Assembly (NCBI GenBank): GCA_016792625.1
Contig: JAEUKK010000027.1
Location: 142,424 to 179,846 of the forward strand
Length of the DNA: 37,423 nucleotides
Origin: Deltaproteobacteria bacterium
GTDB taxonomy: Bacteria > Myxococcota_A > UBA796 > UBA2385
Direction of reading: 5' to 3'
Part shown: one piece after another, positions 22,428-30,513 of the stretch
Position numbering within the stretch: the stretch's first letter is position 1
How the letters are laid out: every line of letters starts with the position of its first letter
Program-made: the position numbers and the translations under genes
The notes under the pieces: model-generated
What the model was told of the DNA's origin: nothing
What the model saw: only the letters and a program-made list of their open reading frames with translations
Database searches by the model: none

Positions 22428-24629
22428 ATGGATCACCCCGCTGCGCCCGCCGCGCCCCGCCGCGCCCCGCTGCCCAGCGGCGGTGGGGCTGGGCCTGCGC
22501 GCGCCGCGCCTCCGCGGAAGGTGGGCGGGCGCGGGGTCGGCGGGCTGTGGGCCGGGCTGGCCTCCTCCCTCTGGTTCGGCGGCCGGGCCGTCGCCGATCC
22601 GTCCGCCTCCCCCGGTGACACCATCGAGGTGCGCGACCAGGGCGCTGATCCCCGCGACAAGGCGGCCACGGTCAGCGTGGTGCCGGTCGACGAGCGCCTC
22701 GGCGTCGGGGCCGATCTGGGCCAAGCGGTGGCGCGGGTGCCCGGCGTGCGCGTCTCGCAGCTCGGCGCGCTGGGTGATCTCTCGGCGGTCAGCGTGCGCG
22801 GGAGCAGCCTGCGGCAGGTCGTGATCGCGCTCGACGGCGTGCCGCTCAACCCCGACGGCGCCGCGGTGGTCAACCTGTCCGAGCTGCCGCTGCAGGCCTT
22901 CTCGGCGGTCGAGGTCTGGCGGGGCGCCGCCCCCGCGGCCTTTGGGGTCGCGCCGATCGGCGGGGTGGTCAACCTGGTCACCGGCGACCGGCCCGACGGT
23001 GACCAGGTGGGGCTGATGGGCGGCAGCTTGCGCACGGGGCGGCTGAGCGCATCGAGCGCCCGCAGCGGCGCCCTCGCCGGGCAGCCGGCTGACCTGCTGG
23101 TCTTCGCCCAAGGTTTTGGCACCGCGGGCGACTTTTGGGCCTTCTCGGACCACAACACCCCCTACAACCTGCTCGATGACGCGGTGCTGCGGCGCGCCAA
23201 CAACGACAAACGCCAAGGCAGCGCCTCGGTGCGCGGCCGCTGGGGGCGGGCGCGGGCCCGCCTCGGCCTGCAGGACCACCTGCTGCTGCGTGAGGAGGGC
23301 GTGCCTGGCGCCATCTCCACCCCGTCGAGCGCGGCGCGCCTCGACACGGCCCGCAACCTCACCGTGCTCAGCGCCGAGGGCGCGGGCGGCGGGAAGATCT
23401 GGACGGCGCGGGCCTGGCGCCTCGACCGCCGCGAGCGCCTCGCGGACCCCCAAAATGAGCTCGGCGTCGGTGTGGGCGGGGCCGAGGTGTCGACCTCGAG
23501 CCTCGGCGCGCTGGCCCACGGGACGCTGCACCTGCGCCCGCGGCTGCGCCCGGCCCTCACCCTCAGCCTGCGCCAGGACGGCGCCCAATTTGGAGAGACC
23601 GACGCGGCGCTCGAGGCCCGGCGGCGCTTCGCGCTCAGCGGGGCGGCGGAGCTGGAGCTCGGCGCGCCGGCTGACCCCTGGGCGGCCCGGGTGGGCGCCC
23701 AGGTCGACCGCCTGTGGAGCCCGCGCCCCGACAACAGCGCCGGGGCCGCGCTCGACGGCGAGGCAGACCCGCAGGTGGCGGTCTCGCCACGGGTGGGCCT
23801 GGTGCTGCGACCCTGGGCGCCGCTGCGCCTCGCCGCCAACGCGCAGCGGGCCTTCCGCGCGCCCGACCTGACCGAGCTCTATGGCGACCGCGGCGCGGCG
23901 GTCGGCAACCCGGGCCTGCGGCCCGAGCAGGGCCTGCACTGGGATGTGGGCGGCCGCCTCGCCCTGCCGCCACGTTCGGGGGTGCAGGCCGAGCTCGAAG
24001 TGCTGCACTTCTGGTCTGCGGTCAAGGACCAGATCATCTACATCCAGAACAGCCAGAACACCGCGGTGCCGGTCAACTTCGGCGAGACCTGGACGCAGGG
24101 CCTCGAGCTCGGCGCCGGCGGAGCCTGGGGCATCGGCGGGCCGGTCGGGGCCGCGCCCCTGACGCTCGAGCTGCGGACGGCGGCCACCTGGACCACCTCG
24201 CGCAACCTCTCGCCCCAGCCCGAGCTGGCCAACAAGCAGCTGCCCCGGGTGCCCGCCTCGCAGCTCTACCAAGAGAGCGGGCTGCAGCTCGGCGCGCGCT
24301 GGCGCCTGGGCCACAGCTACACCCGCGTGGCCGGCAACCACTGGGACGCGACCAACTTCTACCTCTCCCCGCCCCGGTCGCTGCACGGGGCCTTCCTGCG
24401 GTGGAGCGCGCCGCTCGGCGTGGCCGAGGCCCGCGGGCACCGGCTCGCGCTCGAGGCCTCGGGCCAGAACCTCGGCGACCAGATCGTGCAGGTGGTGCCG
24501 CGCAACCGCCTCGACCCCGAAGATGACGCGCTGCGCGTCGAACCCGTGGTCGACTTCGGGGGCTTCCCCATCGCGGGCCGGGCGGTCTTCGTCGGCCTGC
24601 GGTGGGAGCGCGCCCCGCCGGCGCCCTGA
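22428..24629 (+). CDS. TonB-dependent outer-membrane receptor (BtuB-like)
   Basis: A 733-residue ligand-gated outer-membrane channel driven by TonB. After a long, atypical N-terminus the mature region begins with a TonB-box-like DTIEVRD (about 64-70). The plug domain follows (QLGALGDLSAVSVRGSS, VVIALDGVPLN, FSAVEVWRGAAPAAFGVAPI, GGVVNLVTG), then the barrel with FRAPDLTELYGDRGA, NPGLRPEQ and KDQIIYIQN, as in BtuB-type receptors. ATG at 22428 is used, but an in-frame GTG at 22521 would give a more normal signal peptide. It is divergent from the TrmB-like operon with only 94 bases between. The next gene is a beta-propeller lipoprotein, an arrangement like BtuB-BtuG for vitamin B12 in Bacteroides. 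Maltodextrin (as for Caulobacter MalA), metal chelate or cobalamin are all possible substrates. Confidence 0.9.
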   Translation: MDHPAAPAAPRRAPLPSGGGAGPARAAPPRKVGGRGVGGLWAGLASSLWFGGRAVADPSASPGDTIEVRDQGADPRDKAATVSVVPVDERLGVGADLGQAVARVPGVRVSQLGALGDLSAVSVRGSSLRQVVIALDGVPLNPDGAAVVNLSELPLQAFSAVEVWRGAAPAAFGVAPIGGVVNLVTGDRPDGDQVGLMGGSLRTGRLSASSARSGALAGQPADLLVFAQGFGTAGDFWAFSDHNTPYNLLDDAVLRRANNDKRQGSASVRGRWGRARARLGLQDHLLLREEGVPGAISTPSSAARLDTARNLTVLSAEGAGGGKIWTARAWRLDRRERLADPQNELGVGVGGAEVSTSSLGALAHGTLHLRPRLRPALTLSLRQDGAQFGETDAALEARRRFALSGAAELELGAPADPWAARVGAQVDRLWSPRPDNSAGAALDGEADPQVAVSPRVGLVLRPWAPLRLAANAQRAFRAPDLTELYGDRGAAVGNPGLRPEQGLHWDVGGRLALPPRSGVQAELEVLHFWSAVKDQIIYIQNSQNTAVPVNFGETWTQGLELGAGGAWGIGGPVGAAPLTLELRTAATWTTSRNLSPQPELANKQLPRVPASQLYQESGLQLGARWRLGHSYTRVAGNHWDATNFYLSPPRSLHGAFLRWSAPLGVAEARGHRLALEASGQNLGDQIVQVVPRNRLDPEDDALRVEPVVDFGGFPIAGRAVFVGLRWERAPPAP

Positions 24630-24653
24630 AGCGGCGAGGGGAGGGGCCGCCGC

Positions 24654-24667
24654 GCCCCGCGCGGGGC
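24654..24667. other. Perfect 14-base palindrome GCCCCGCGCGGGGC
   Basis: This self-complementary sequence lies in the 62-base gap between the receptor and propeller-lipoprotein genes. It could fold as a small hairpin and attenuate readthrough. There is no T-tract, and such palindromes are common by chance at this GC content. Confidence 0.3.
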
Positions 24668-24691
24668 TATCGGTCCCAGGACGGAGCCCCG

Positions 24692-25864
24692 ATGCGCCCA
24701 CCCGCCGCCCCCTCTGTGTTGTGGATCTGCCTGCTGCTCGGCCTCGGCGCCGCGGCCTGCGCCCCGCGGGTCAAGCCCGCCGGCGGCGGGGGGCCGGCCG
24801 ACCCCGACAGCGGCGGCGGGGGCGAAGCTCAGGTCGTCGCGGTGGTGACCACGGCGAGCCAGGACTACGCCACCGGCGCCTTCTCCACCGTGCGCCTCGA
24901 CGGCTGGGCGGTTGACGACGGGCTCTTCCTCACCTCGGGCGACCCGGTGGTGCGGGTGAGCGGCGGGGTGGTCTGGCAGATCAACCGCTACGGCACCGAT
25001 ACGCTGCGGGCCTACGCGCCCGGCGCTTGGTCCCGCCCGGTGTTTGAGGTCAGCACCGGGCAGATGAGCAACCCCGTCGACGCCGAGGTCTGCGGGGATG
25101 AGCTCTGGGTCGCTCTGTACGAGGAGGACGCGCTGCGCCGCCTCGACCCCGAGACCGGGCTGGTCCGCGGGAGTTTTGACCTCTCCCCCTGGGCGGACGG
25201 CGACGGTGTAGGGCCCGAGCCGGTCGCGCTGCTCTCGGGCGACGGGCGCCTTTTTGTCGCGCTGCAGCGCCGCGACCGCGCCGACAGCTGGGCGCGGCGG
25301 GCCGGGGTGGTGCTGGCCATCGACTGCGCCACGGCCAGCCTGCAGGCCGCCTGGCCGGTCGGGGGCAACCCCAAGCTGCACCGCGGCGGTGGGGAGGATG
25401 GGCTGCTGCTCACCGCCGAGCCCATCGAGGGGGAGGGCGGGAGCGCGGGGCTCTACCTGCTCGATCCCGACGCGCCTGACGGTGATCCCGACGCGGCGCG
25501 TTTGGTCTTCGCGCTGCCCGCCGACCAGCCCAACGCCGGGCCCGCTGCCGCGGCCGACGGGCGGGCGGCGCTCATCGCCTACCGAGACGACTGGCAGAGC
25601 GTCGTGTGGTGCGTCGATCTGCGCGGTGCTGAGCCGCGCCTGCTCCGGGAGGACAGCGCCTTTTACAACGCCGCCGCGCCGGCCCCCAACGGCGAGCTGT
25701 GGCTGTCCTCGCACTGGGGCTGGGCCTCCCCCGATGTCGACCAGACGGGCCTCTGGGTCGTCGATCCAGTGGCCTGCGCGCTCCAGAACCCCGACGCGCC
25801 GGTCGGGTTGGGCATGGGGCCCACGGCGATCGACTTCGTGGCCCTGCCGGTGGTCCCGGGTTGA
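24692..25864 (+). CDS. Beta-propeller (YncE/BtuG-like) lipoprotein
   Basis: A 390-residue secreted protein: signal peptide ending GLGAAAC (Cys23, slightly non-canonical lipobox), a Gly/Pro/Asp tether to about residue 48, then repeating propeller blades: DGLFLTSGDPVVRVSGGVVW, GDELWVALYEEDALRRLDPETG, DGRLFVALQRRDRADSWARR and NGELWLSSHWGW. It resembles YncE-like propeller lipoproteins encoded next to TonB-dependent receptors, of which Bacteroides BtuG (a B12-capturing partner of BtuB) is the best-known case. It probably binds the receptor's ligand at the cell surface; the ligand is unknown. ATG at 24692 is chosen for the signal peptide and the upstream CGGAG. It lies 62 bases downstream of the receptor gene, so co-transcription is likely. 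Confidence 0.85.
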   Translation: MRPPAAPSVLWICLLLGLGAAACAPRVKPAGGGGPADPDSGGGGEAQVVAVVTTASQDYATGAFSTVRLDGWAVDDGLFLTSGDPVVRVSGGVVWQINRYGTDTLRAYAPGAWSRPVFEVSTGQMSNPVDAEVCGDELWVALYEEDALRRLDPETGLVRGSFDLSPWADGDGVGPEPVALLSGDGRLFVALQRRDRADSWARRAGVVLAIDCATASLQAAWPVGGNPKLHRGGGEDGLLLTAEPIEGEGGSAGLYLLDPDAPDGDPDAARLVFALPADQPNAGPAAAADGRAALIAYRDDWQSVVWCVDLRGAEPRLLREDSAFYNAAAPAPNGELWLSSHWGWASPDVDQTGLWVVDPVACALQNPDAPVGLGMGPTAIDFVALPVVPG

Positions 25865-25973
25865 GAACGCTGCCTCGGCCCGCCGGCCGGCCGCCGCCGC
25901 CGACCCGCGCCTCTCCGTGCCATGATGCGCCCGTCTGGTGGTGACCTCCGCGTCGTCGCCCCTTGGAGTCCTG

Positions 25974-28900
25974 ATGCGCCCCCATTGGCTGGCCCTCGCC
26001 CTCTCTCCCCTCGTGTTCGCCGGGTGTTTCCCGGCCATCGAATTTAAGGGCGGCGCCGTCGACACAGGCGCGGTCGCCGGGGACGGCCTCGATGGCCTCG
26101 ACGACGGGGCGGACGGCGCGACCGACGGCGATGACCAAGGCGACGGGGCGAGCGATGGCGCAGATGGCAGCGCGGACTGCCTCTTTTACGCCGACGCCGA
26201 CCTCGACGGCTTTGGCGCGGGTGAGGCCACAGAGGCGCCCTGCGACGCGCCGCCCGACGGATGGGTCAACAACGCGGACGACTGCGACGACAGCCGCGCC
26301 GAGAGCTACCCCGGCGCGGGTGAGCGCTGCGATTCGCTCGACAACGACTGCGACGGCACCGTCGACAATGACATCGTCGAGGTCTGGTACGCCGACCTCG
26401 ACGGCGACCGCTACGGCGACCCGACGGCGCGGCAAGACACCTGCCTGCCCACCGGCCCGGTCAGCGAGGATGGCACGGACTGTGACGACGCCACCGCCGC
26501 GGTCAACCCGGGCGCGCTCGAGGTCTGTGACGGCATCGACAACGACTGTGACGCCCTGCCCGATGATCTCGACGACAGCCTCGACCTGAGCACCGCGCCC
26601 GAGTGGTGGGAGGACGTCGACGGCGACGGCTACGGCACCCCGGTGGGGCGCATCGTCGAGGCCTGCGACCAGCCCGAGGGCTTCGCCGACAACCCGACCG
26701 ACTGCGTCGACAGCGACGCCGAGGTCCACCCCGACGCGGGCGAGGACTGCGCCGATGGCGACCGCGACTGCGACGGCCTCGAGGGTGAGGCCGACCCCGA
26801 CCTCGACCCCGAGAGCTTGGGCACCTACTTCGTCGACGGCGACGCCGACGGCTTCGGTGGCGGCCTGACCGTGCTGGCCTGTGGGGTCGGTCCCGGGGTC
26901 TCGGACAGCTCTGCGGACTGCGACGACGGCGACCGTGCCGTCTCGCCGCTGGCCGCAGAGGTCTGCGACGAGCGCGACAACGACTGCGATGGTCTCGTCG
27001 ACGATGACGATGACAGCGTCGATCTCAGCACAGGTGCGCCCTACTACGCCGACGCCGACGCCGACCGCTACGGCGCCGCCGAGCTGGGCGTGGCCTGCGC
27101 GCCCCCCGCGGGCACTGCGGCGGTTCCGGGCGACTGCGACGAGGGCGACGCCTCGACCAACCCCGGCGCGGCCGAGGTCTGCGGCGGCGGCGACGAGGAC
27201 TGCGACGGGCTGGCCGATGACGGCGACCCCTCCCTCGACCCGGGCAGCGCGGCCAGCTTCTGGTCCGACCGCGACGGCGACCTCTACGGTGACCCGGCGG
27301 CGGCCTTGCTGGCCTGCGTGGCGCCGGCCGGCGCGGTGGCCAATGACGACGACTGTGATGATGGGCGGGCGGCGGTCAACCCCGGCGCCTCTGAGGTCTG
27401 CAACAGCCAGGATGACGACTGCGACGCCCTCGTCGACGACGCCGACGCCAGCCTCGACCGCAGCACCGGCAGCCTCTGGTACACCGACGCCGACCGCGAC
27501 ACCTACGGCGGGGCCACCTCGACCCGGGCCTGCCTGGCCCCGACCGGCACGGTCGCCATCACCGGGGACTGCGATGACAGCCTCGCCAGCGTCAATCCGA
27601 CGGCCCGCGAGGTCTGCAATGGCCGCGATGATGACTGCGACGGCCTGCTCGACGGCAGCGACCCGAGCGTCGATTTGAGCAGCTTGGCCACCTACTACCG
27701 AGACGCCGACGGCGACGGCTACGGCGCGACCAGCCCCACCACCGCCGCCTGCTCGGTGCCCGCTGGCTACAGCGCGGTCAACACCGACTGCGACGACAGC
27801 CGGGTGCGGGTGAACCCGGCGGCCACCGAGGTCTGCAACAGCGCCGATGACGACTGCGACACGCTCATCGACGACCTCGACCCGAGCCTCGACCGCAGCA
27901 CCACCTCGGTCTTCTACGCCGACGCTGACAGCGACGGGCTCGGCGACCCGGCGGGGGCGACGGCCAGCGCCTGCGCCACGCCCGCGGGCTTCGCCGACAA
28001 CGATCTGGACTGTGATGACAGCGGCTTCGCCGACCTCGACACCGACGACCTGCAGGACTGTGACGACGAAGACGACGATGGTGACGGCCTTCGCGACGAG
28101 TGGGACGCCGCGGCCCGTGACCCGCTCATCGCGCGGGGGCCCACCGCGGGCCTCGGCCTGGACGGCGCCGCTTCGATCACGAGCAGCGGCACCATCACGG
28201 TGACCCGCACCCGCCTCGCCGCCGACGCGGCCGCGGGCGCCACGACCCTGCAGGTGACCAGCGCCTCGGGCCTGCTGGTGGGCGACGAGCTGCTCGTGTT
28301 CAACCAGCAGGGCACCGGCGCCGGCGCCTACCAGTTCGTCTTTGTCGCGGGCGTGAGCGGCTCGGTGATCACCATCGAGCCGCCGCTGAGCGCGGGCTTC
28401 CGCGCCGCCGACATGGTGCTGGTGCAGCTGGTCCCGCACTACACCGCGCTGAGCATCAGCGGCGCCCAGACGGTGCCCGCCTTCGGCTCGACCCCGGGCG
28501 GGGTCTACGTGGCCCGTGCCACGGGCAACATCGTCATCTCGGGCTCGTTGACCGCCAACGGCGCGGGCTTCCGCGGCGGGGCGGGCGTCGCGGGCAACGG
28601 CGCCAACCCCTTCCTCGGCGAGGGGCACACGGGCGCGGGCGCCCGGGCGAGCTTTGGGACCACCCTGCCCCTGCCCGCCAACGGCTCGGGCGGCGGCGCG
28701 GCGCCCGCTTTTGAAGACACGGCGGTCGGCGGCGGCGGCGGCGGGCATGGGGCGGCGGGCACCGACGGGGTCAGCTTCGCCACCGGCTCGGCCTCGGTGG
28801 TCAGCGGCGGCGCGCTGGTGGGCAGCACGGCCCTGTCCACCTGGTTCCTCGGCGGCGGCGGCGGCGGCGGGCAGCCCGACAGCGACGATGACGGCGACGA

Positions 28901-29309
28901 GAGCAACAACGTGACCGGCAACGGCGGGAACGGCGGCGGGCTCATCGGGCTCTACGCGGGCGGCACGCTCACGGTCAGCGGCACCCTGAGCGCCCGGGGC
29001 GCGGCGGGCAGCAACGCCAGCTGGAGCGGCTGGACCCCGCTGGCCTGGTGGCGCACCGGTGAGGTCGGCGGCGGCGGCGGCGGGGCCGGTGGCCAGCTGC
29101 TGCTGGTCGCGCCGACGGTCACGGTCAGCGCGGGCACGGTGAACGCCACGGGCGGCGCCGGCGGCACGGGCCTGGCCGACTCCGTGTCCTACCCCTACAC
29201 GGTGAGCTCGGGCGGGGCGGGCGCCTCGGGGCGGGTGCGGGTCGAGAGCACCGCCGCCTTCACCGGCAGCACCAGCCCGTCGGCGGCCACCGGGGCCTTC
29301 GTGCCCTGA
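25974..29309 (+). CDS. Giant lipoprotein with MopE-type repeats and Gly-rich C-terminal domain
   Basis: A 1111-residue secreted protein starting at ATG 25974 (TTGGAG upstream). A signal peptide ends LVFAGC (Cys18), then an Asp/Gly tether to about residue 67. Residues 69-711 hold eight full MopE-type motifs and a degenerate ninth, each about 72 residues: a calcium-loop-like YADxDxDGYG, a paired Cys, DCDD, VNPxAxEVC and DxDCDGxxDD. Residues about 712-1111 are beta-rich and extremely Gly-rich (GNGGNGGGLIGLYAGGTLTV), of the type called glycine-rich or filamentous surface domain. Motif homology suggests binding of many Ca2+ or other divalent ions and roughly two Cys pairs per unit. MopE of Methylococcus itself binds copper. 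Position after the receptor and propeller genes may be functional. It ends at a strong hairpin. The long antisense frame is an artefact of the repeats. Confidence 0.93.
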   Translation: MRPHWLALALSPLVFAGCFPAIEFKGGAVDTGAVAGDGLDGLDDGADGATDGDDQGDGASDGADGSADCLFYADADLDGFGAGEATEAPCDAPPDGWVNNADDCDDSRAESYPGAGERCDSLDNDCDGTVDNDIVEVWYADLDGDRYGDPTARQDTCLPTGPVSEDGTDCDDATAAVNPGALEVCDGIDNDCDALPDDLDDSLDLSTAPEWWEDVDGDGYGTPVGRIVEACDQPEGFADNPTDCVDSDAEVHPDAGEDCADGDRDCDGLEGEADPDLDPESLGTYFVDGDADGFGGGLTVLACGVGPGVSDSSADCDDGDRAVSPLAAEVCDERDNDCDGLVDDDDDSVDLSTGAPYYADADADRYGAAELGVACAPPAGTAAVPGDCDEGDASTNPGAAEVCGGGDEDCDGLADDGDPSLDPGSAASFWSDRDGDLYGDPAAALLACVAPAGAVANDDDCDDGRAAVNPGASEVCNSQDDDCDALVDDADASLDRSTGSLWYTDADRDTYGGATSTRACLAPTGTVAITGDCDDSLASVNPTAREVCNGRDDDCDGLLDGSDPSVDLSSLATYYRDADGDGYGATSPTTAACSVPAGYSAVNTDCDDSRVRVNPAATEVCNSADDDCDTLIDDLDPSLDRSTTSVFYADADSDGLGDPAGATASACATPAGFADNDLDCDDSGFADLDTDDLQDCDDEDDDGDGLRDEWDAAARDPLIARGPTAGLGLDGAASITSSGTITVTRTRLAADAAAGATTLQVTSASGLLVGDELLVFNQQGTGAGAYQFVFVAGVSGSVITIEPPLSAGFRAADMVLVQLVPHYTALSISGAQTVPAFGSTPGGVYVARATGNIVISGSLTANGAGFRGGAGVAGNGANPFLGEGHTGAGARASFGTTLPLPANGSGGGAAPAFEDTAVGGGGGGHGAAGTDGVSFATGSASVVSGGALVGSTALSTWFLGGGGGGGQPDSDDDGDESNNVTGNGGNGGGLIGLYAGGTLTVSGTLSARGAAGSNASWSGWTPLAWWRTGEVGGGGGGAGGQLLLVAPTVTVSAGTVNATGGAGGTGLADSVSYPYTVSSGGAGASGRVRVESTAAFTGSTSPSAATGAFVP
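26178..28106 (+). repeat. Tandem array of eight to nine MopE-type motif units
   Basis: Eight complete units of about 215 bases and one degenerate final unit lie in frame within the giant lipoprotein gene. The conserved core encodes DCDD, EVC and DCDG. The units have clearly diverged at both protein and DNA level, so this is an old array held by selection, not a recent expansion. The last unit has lost its Cys and Pro-Gly pattern (DLDTDDLQDCDDEDDDGDG). Confidence 0.88.
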
Positions 29310-29351
29310 GCTGGGGCCGGGGGGCTCCGGCCCGCGGCGGCCAAAAGGGAG

Positions 29352-29384
29352 GACGGGGTGAGCGCGCTGAACGCTCACCCCGTC
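29352..29384. terminator. Perfect 13-bp hairpin between convergent operons
   Basis: GACGGGGTGAGCG (29352-29364) pairs perfectly with CGCTCACCCCGTC (29372-29384) across a 7-nt loop. It lies between the 3' end of the giant lipoprotein gene and the 3' end of the DUF4340 gene. On the minus strand the stem is followed by CCTCCCTTTT, so it should terminate the ABC operon well. In the plus direction the tail is only GTCGTTGTGG. Best read as a bidirectional terminator. Confidence 0.8.
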
Positions 29385-29418
29385 GTCGTTGTGGAGACGG
29401 CCTGCCCGCCTGGGCGGC

Positions 29419-30513
29419 TCAGCCGCCGATCAGCCCGGCCACGTCCTCGTGCAGCGAGGAGGTCGGGCCCTTGAGCAGCTTGACGTAGCCGCGGGTGTGC
29501 TCGCTCTTGGCCCACCAGTCGCCCTTGCCGTCGGGGGTCGAGAAGACCTGCAGGGTCTCGGCCTTGCCCTTCTCGTCCTCGAGGCGGAGCGAGAACTTGA
29601 GCTCGAGGCCGTCGAAGGTGTCGGTGGCCTCGGCATAGGCGGTGGACTTGAGCTTCAGCGCCTTGTCCATCCAGGTCTTGAGCTGCTCGTCGGTGGCCTC
29701 GGGCGCGCTCGCGCGCACCCAGGCGGCCTTCTCGATGTCCTGCGCGTTCTTGTGCAGCACGTCGAGGCTGCCGGTGCCCCCGCCGATGGTCACCTTGCTG
29801 ACCTTCTGGGGGTCGAGCGACCAGAGCGTGCGGTCGGGCAGCCGGGTGCGGGCGTACTTGAGCGGCCGCAGCAGCTCGTCGTCGACCAAGAAGACCTCTT
29901 GGGTGCTGGTGTCGCGCACGTAGCGGTCGCGGGTGCCGTAGACCTCGCCGCCCACCTCGAGCTTGATGGTCTTGCCCTTGCGGGTGATCTCAAGGAACTC
30001 CTCGACCTTGTCGAGGCCGGTGGTCTCGAGCTTGTCGGGGCTCAGCTCGAGCTTCCGGATCGCGAGCAGCGGCGAGAGGCTCTTGGCCAGCTTGCCGGCC
30101 TCTTCGCCGGCCTTCCAGACCTGGGTGCTCTCTTCGAAGGTCGGCTCGGCCGCCACATCGGCCGGCGCGGGCGCGGGCGTGGCCTCGGGGGTCGCGCTGG
30201 GGCCCGCGGGGGCGCCCTCGGTCGGCGCGGGGTTCTCGGTGGGCGGCGCCGCGGGGGCCTTCTTCTCCGTCCACTTGGTGTAGGTCACCTCCCAATAGTC
30301 GCCGGCCGCGTCGGTCTTCTTGACGATGACCGCCTTGTCCTTCTTGTCGGCGAGCCAGGTGATGGCCTCAAGCTCGGCCTCTTCGCCCTGCAGCAGGACG
30401 ACCTTGCCGTCGAGCTCCAGCGCGGGGGCGGCGGTGTACTTGGCCCAGGCCCCGGCGCTCAGCAGGGCGAGCAGGCCGCCGTAGATGGCGGCGCTCAGCG
30501 TCATCCGGTTCAT
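29419..30513 (-). CDS. DUF4340 domain protein, Gld-type ABC transporter partner
   Basis: A 364-residue membrane-anchored protein. A single N-terminal helix (residues about 6-24) precedes a DUF4340-type beta domain interrupted by a Pro/Ala/Thr-rich linker at about 83-122. Recognisable DUF4340 features include FLEITRKGKTIKLEVGGEVYGTRDRYVRD, EVFLVDDELLRPLKYARTRL and the DRTLWSLDPQKVSKVTI segment. Genes of this family habitually follow GldG-like genes, as here: the ATG overlaps the GldG-like stop (ATGA). The folded part is probably on the periplasmic side. It is the last gene of the four-gene operon, ending before a strong hairpin. Molecular role is unknown; it may be an assembly or substrate-binding factor. 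Confidence 0.88.
   Translation of the reverse strand: MNRMTLSAAIYGGLLALLSAGAWAKYTAAPALELDGKVVLLQGEEAELEAITWLADKKDKAVIVKKTDAAGDYWEVTYTKWTEKKAPAAPPTENPAPTEGAPAGPSATPEATPAPAPADVAAEPTFEESTQVWKAGEEAGKLAKSLSPLLAIRKLELSPDKLETTGLDKVEEFLEITRKGKTIKLEVGGEVYGTRDRYVRDTSTQEVFLVDDELLRPLKYARTRLPDRTLWSLDPQKVSKVTIGGGTGSLDVLHKNAQDIEKAAWVRASAPEATDEQLKTWMDKALKLKSTAYAEATDTFDGLELKFSLRLEDEKGKAETLQVFSTPDGKGDWWAKSEHTRGYVKLLKGPTSSLHEDVAGLIGG

Noticed and set aside
25572..29378. Very long minus-strand reading frame (1268 codons)
   Set aside because: It is the antisense of the MopE-repeat gene; the repeated Asp/Gly codons keep the opposite frame open. It has no start context or recognisable domain, and it also runs through the terminator hairpin.
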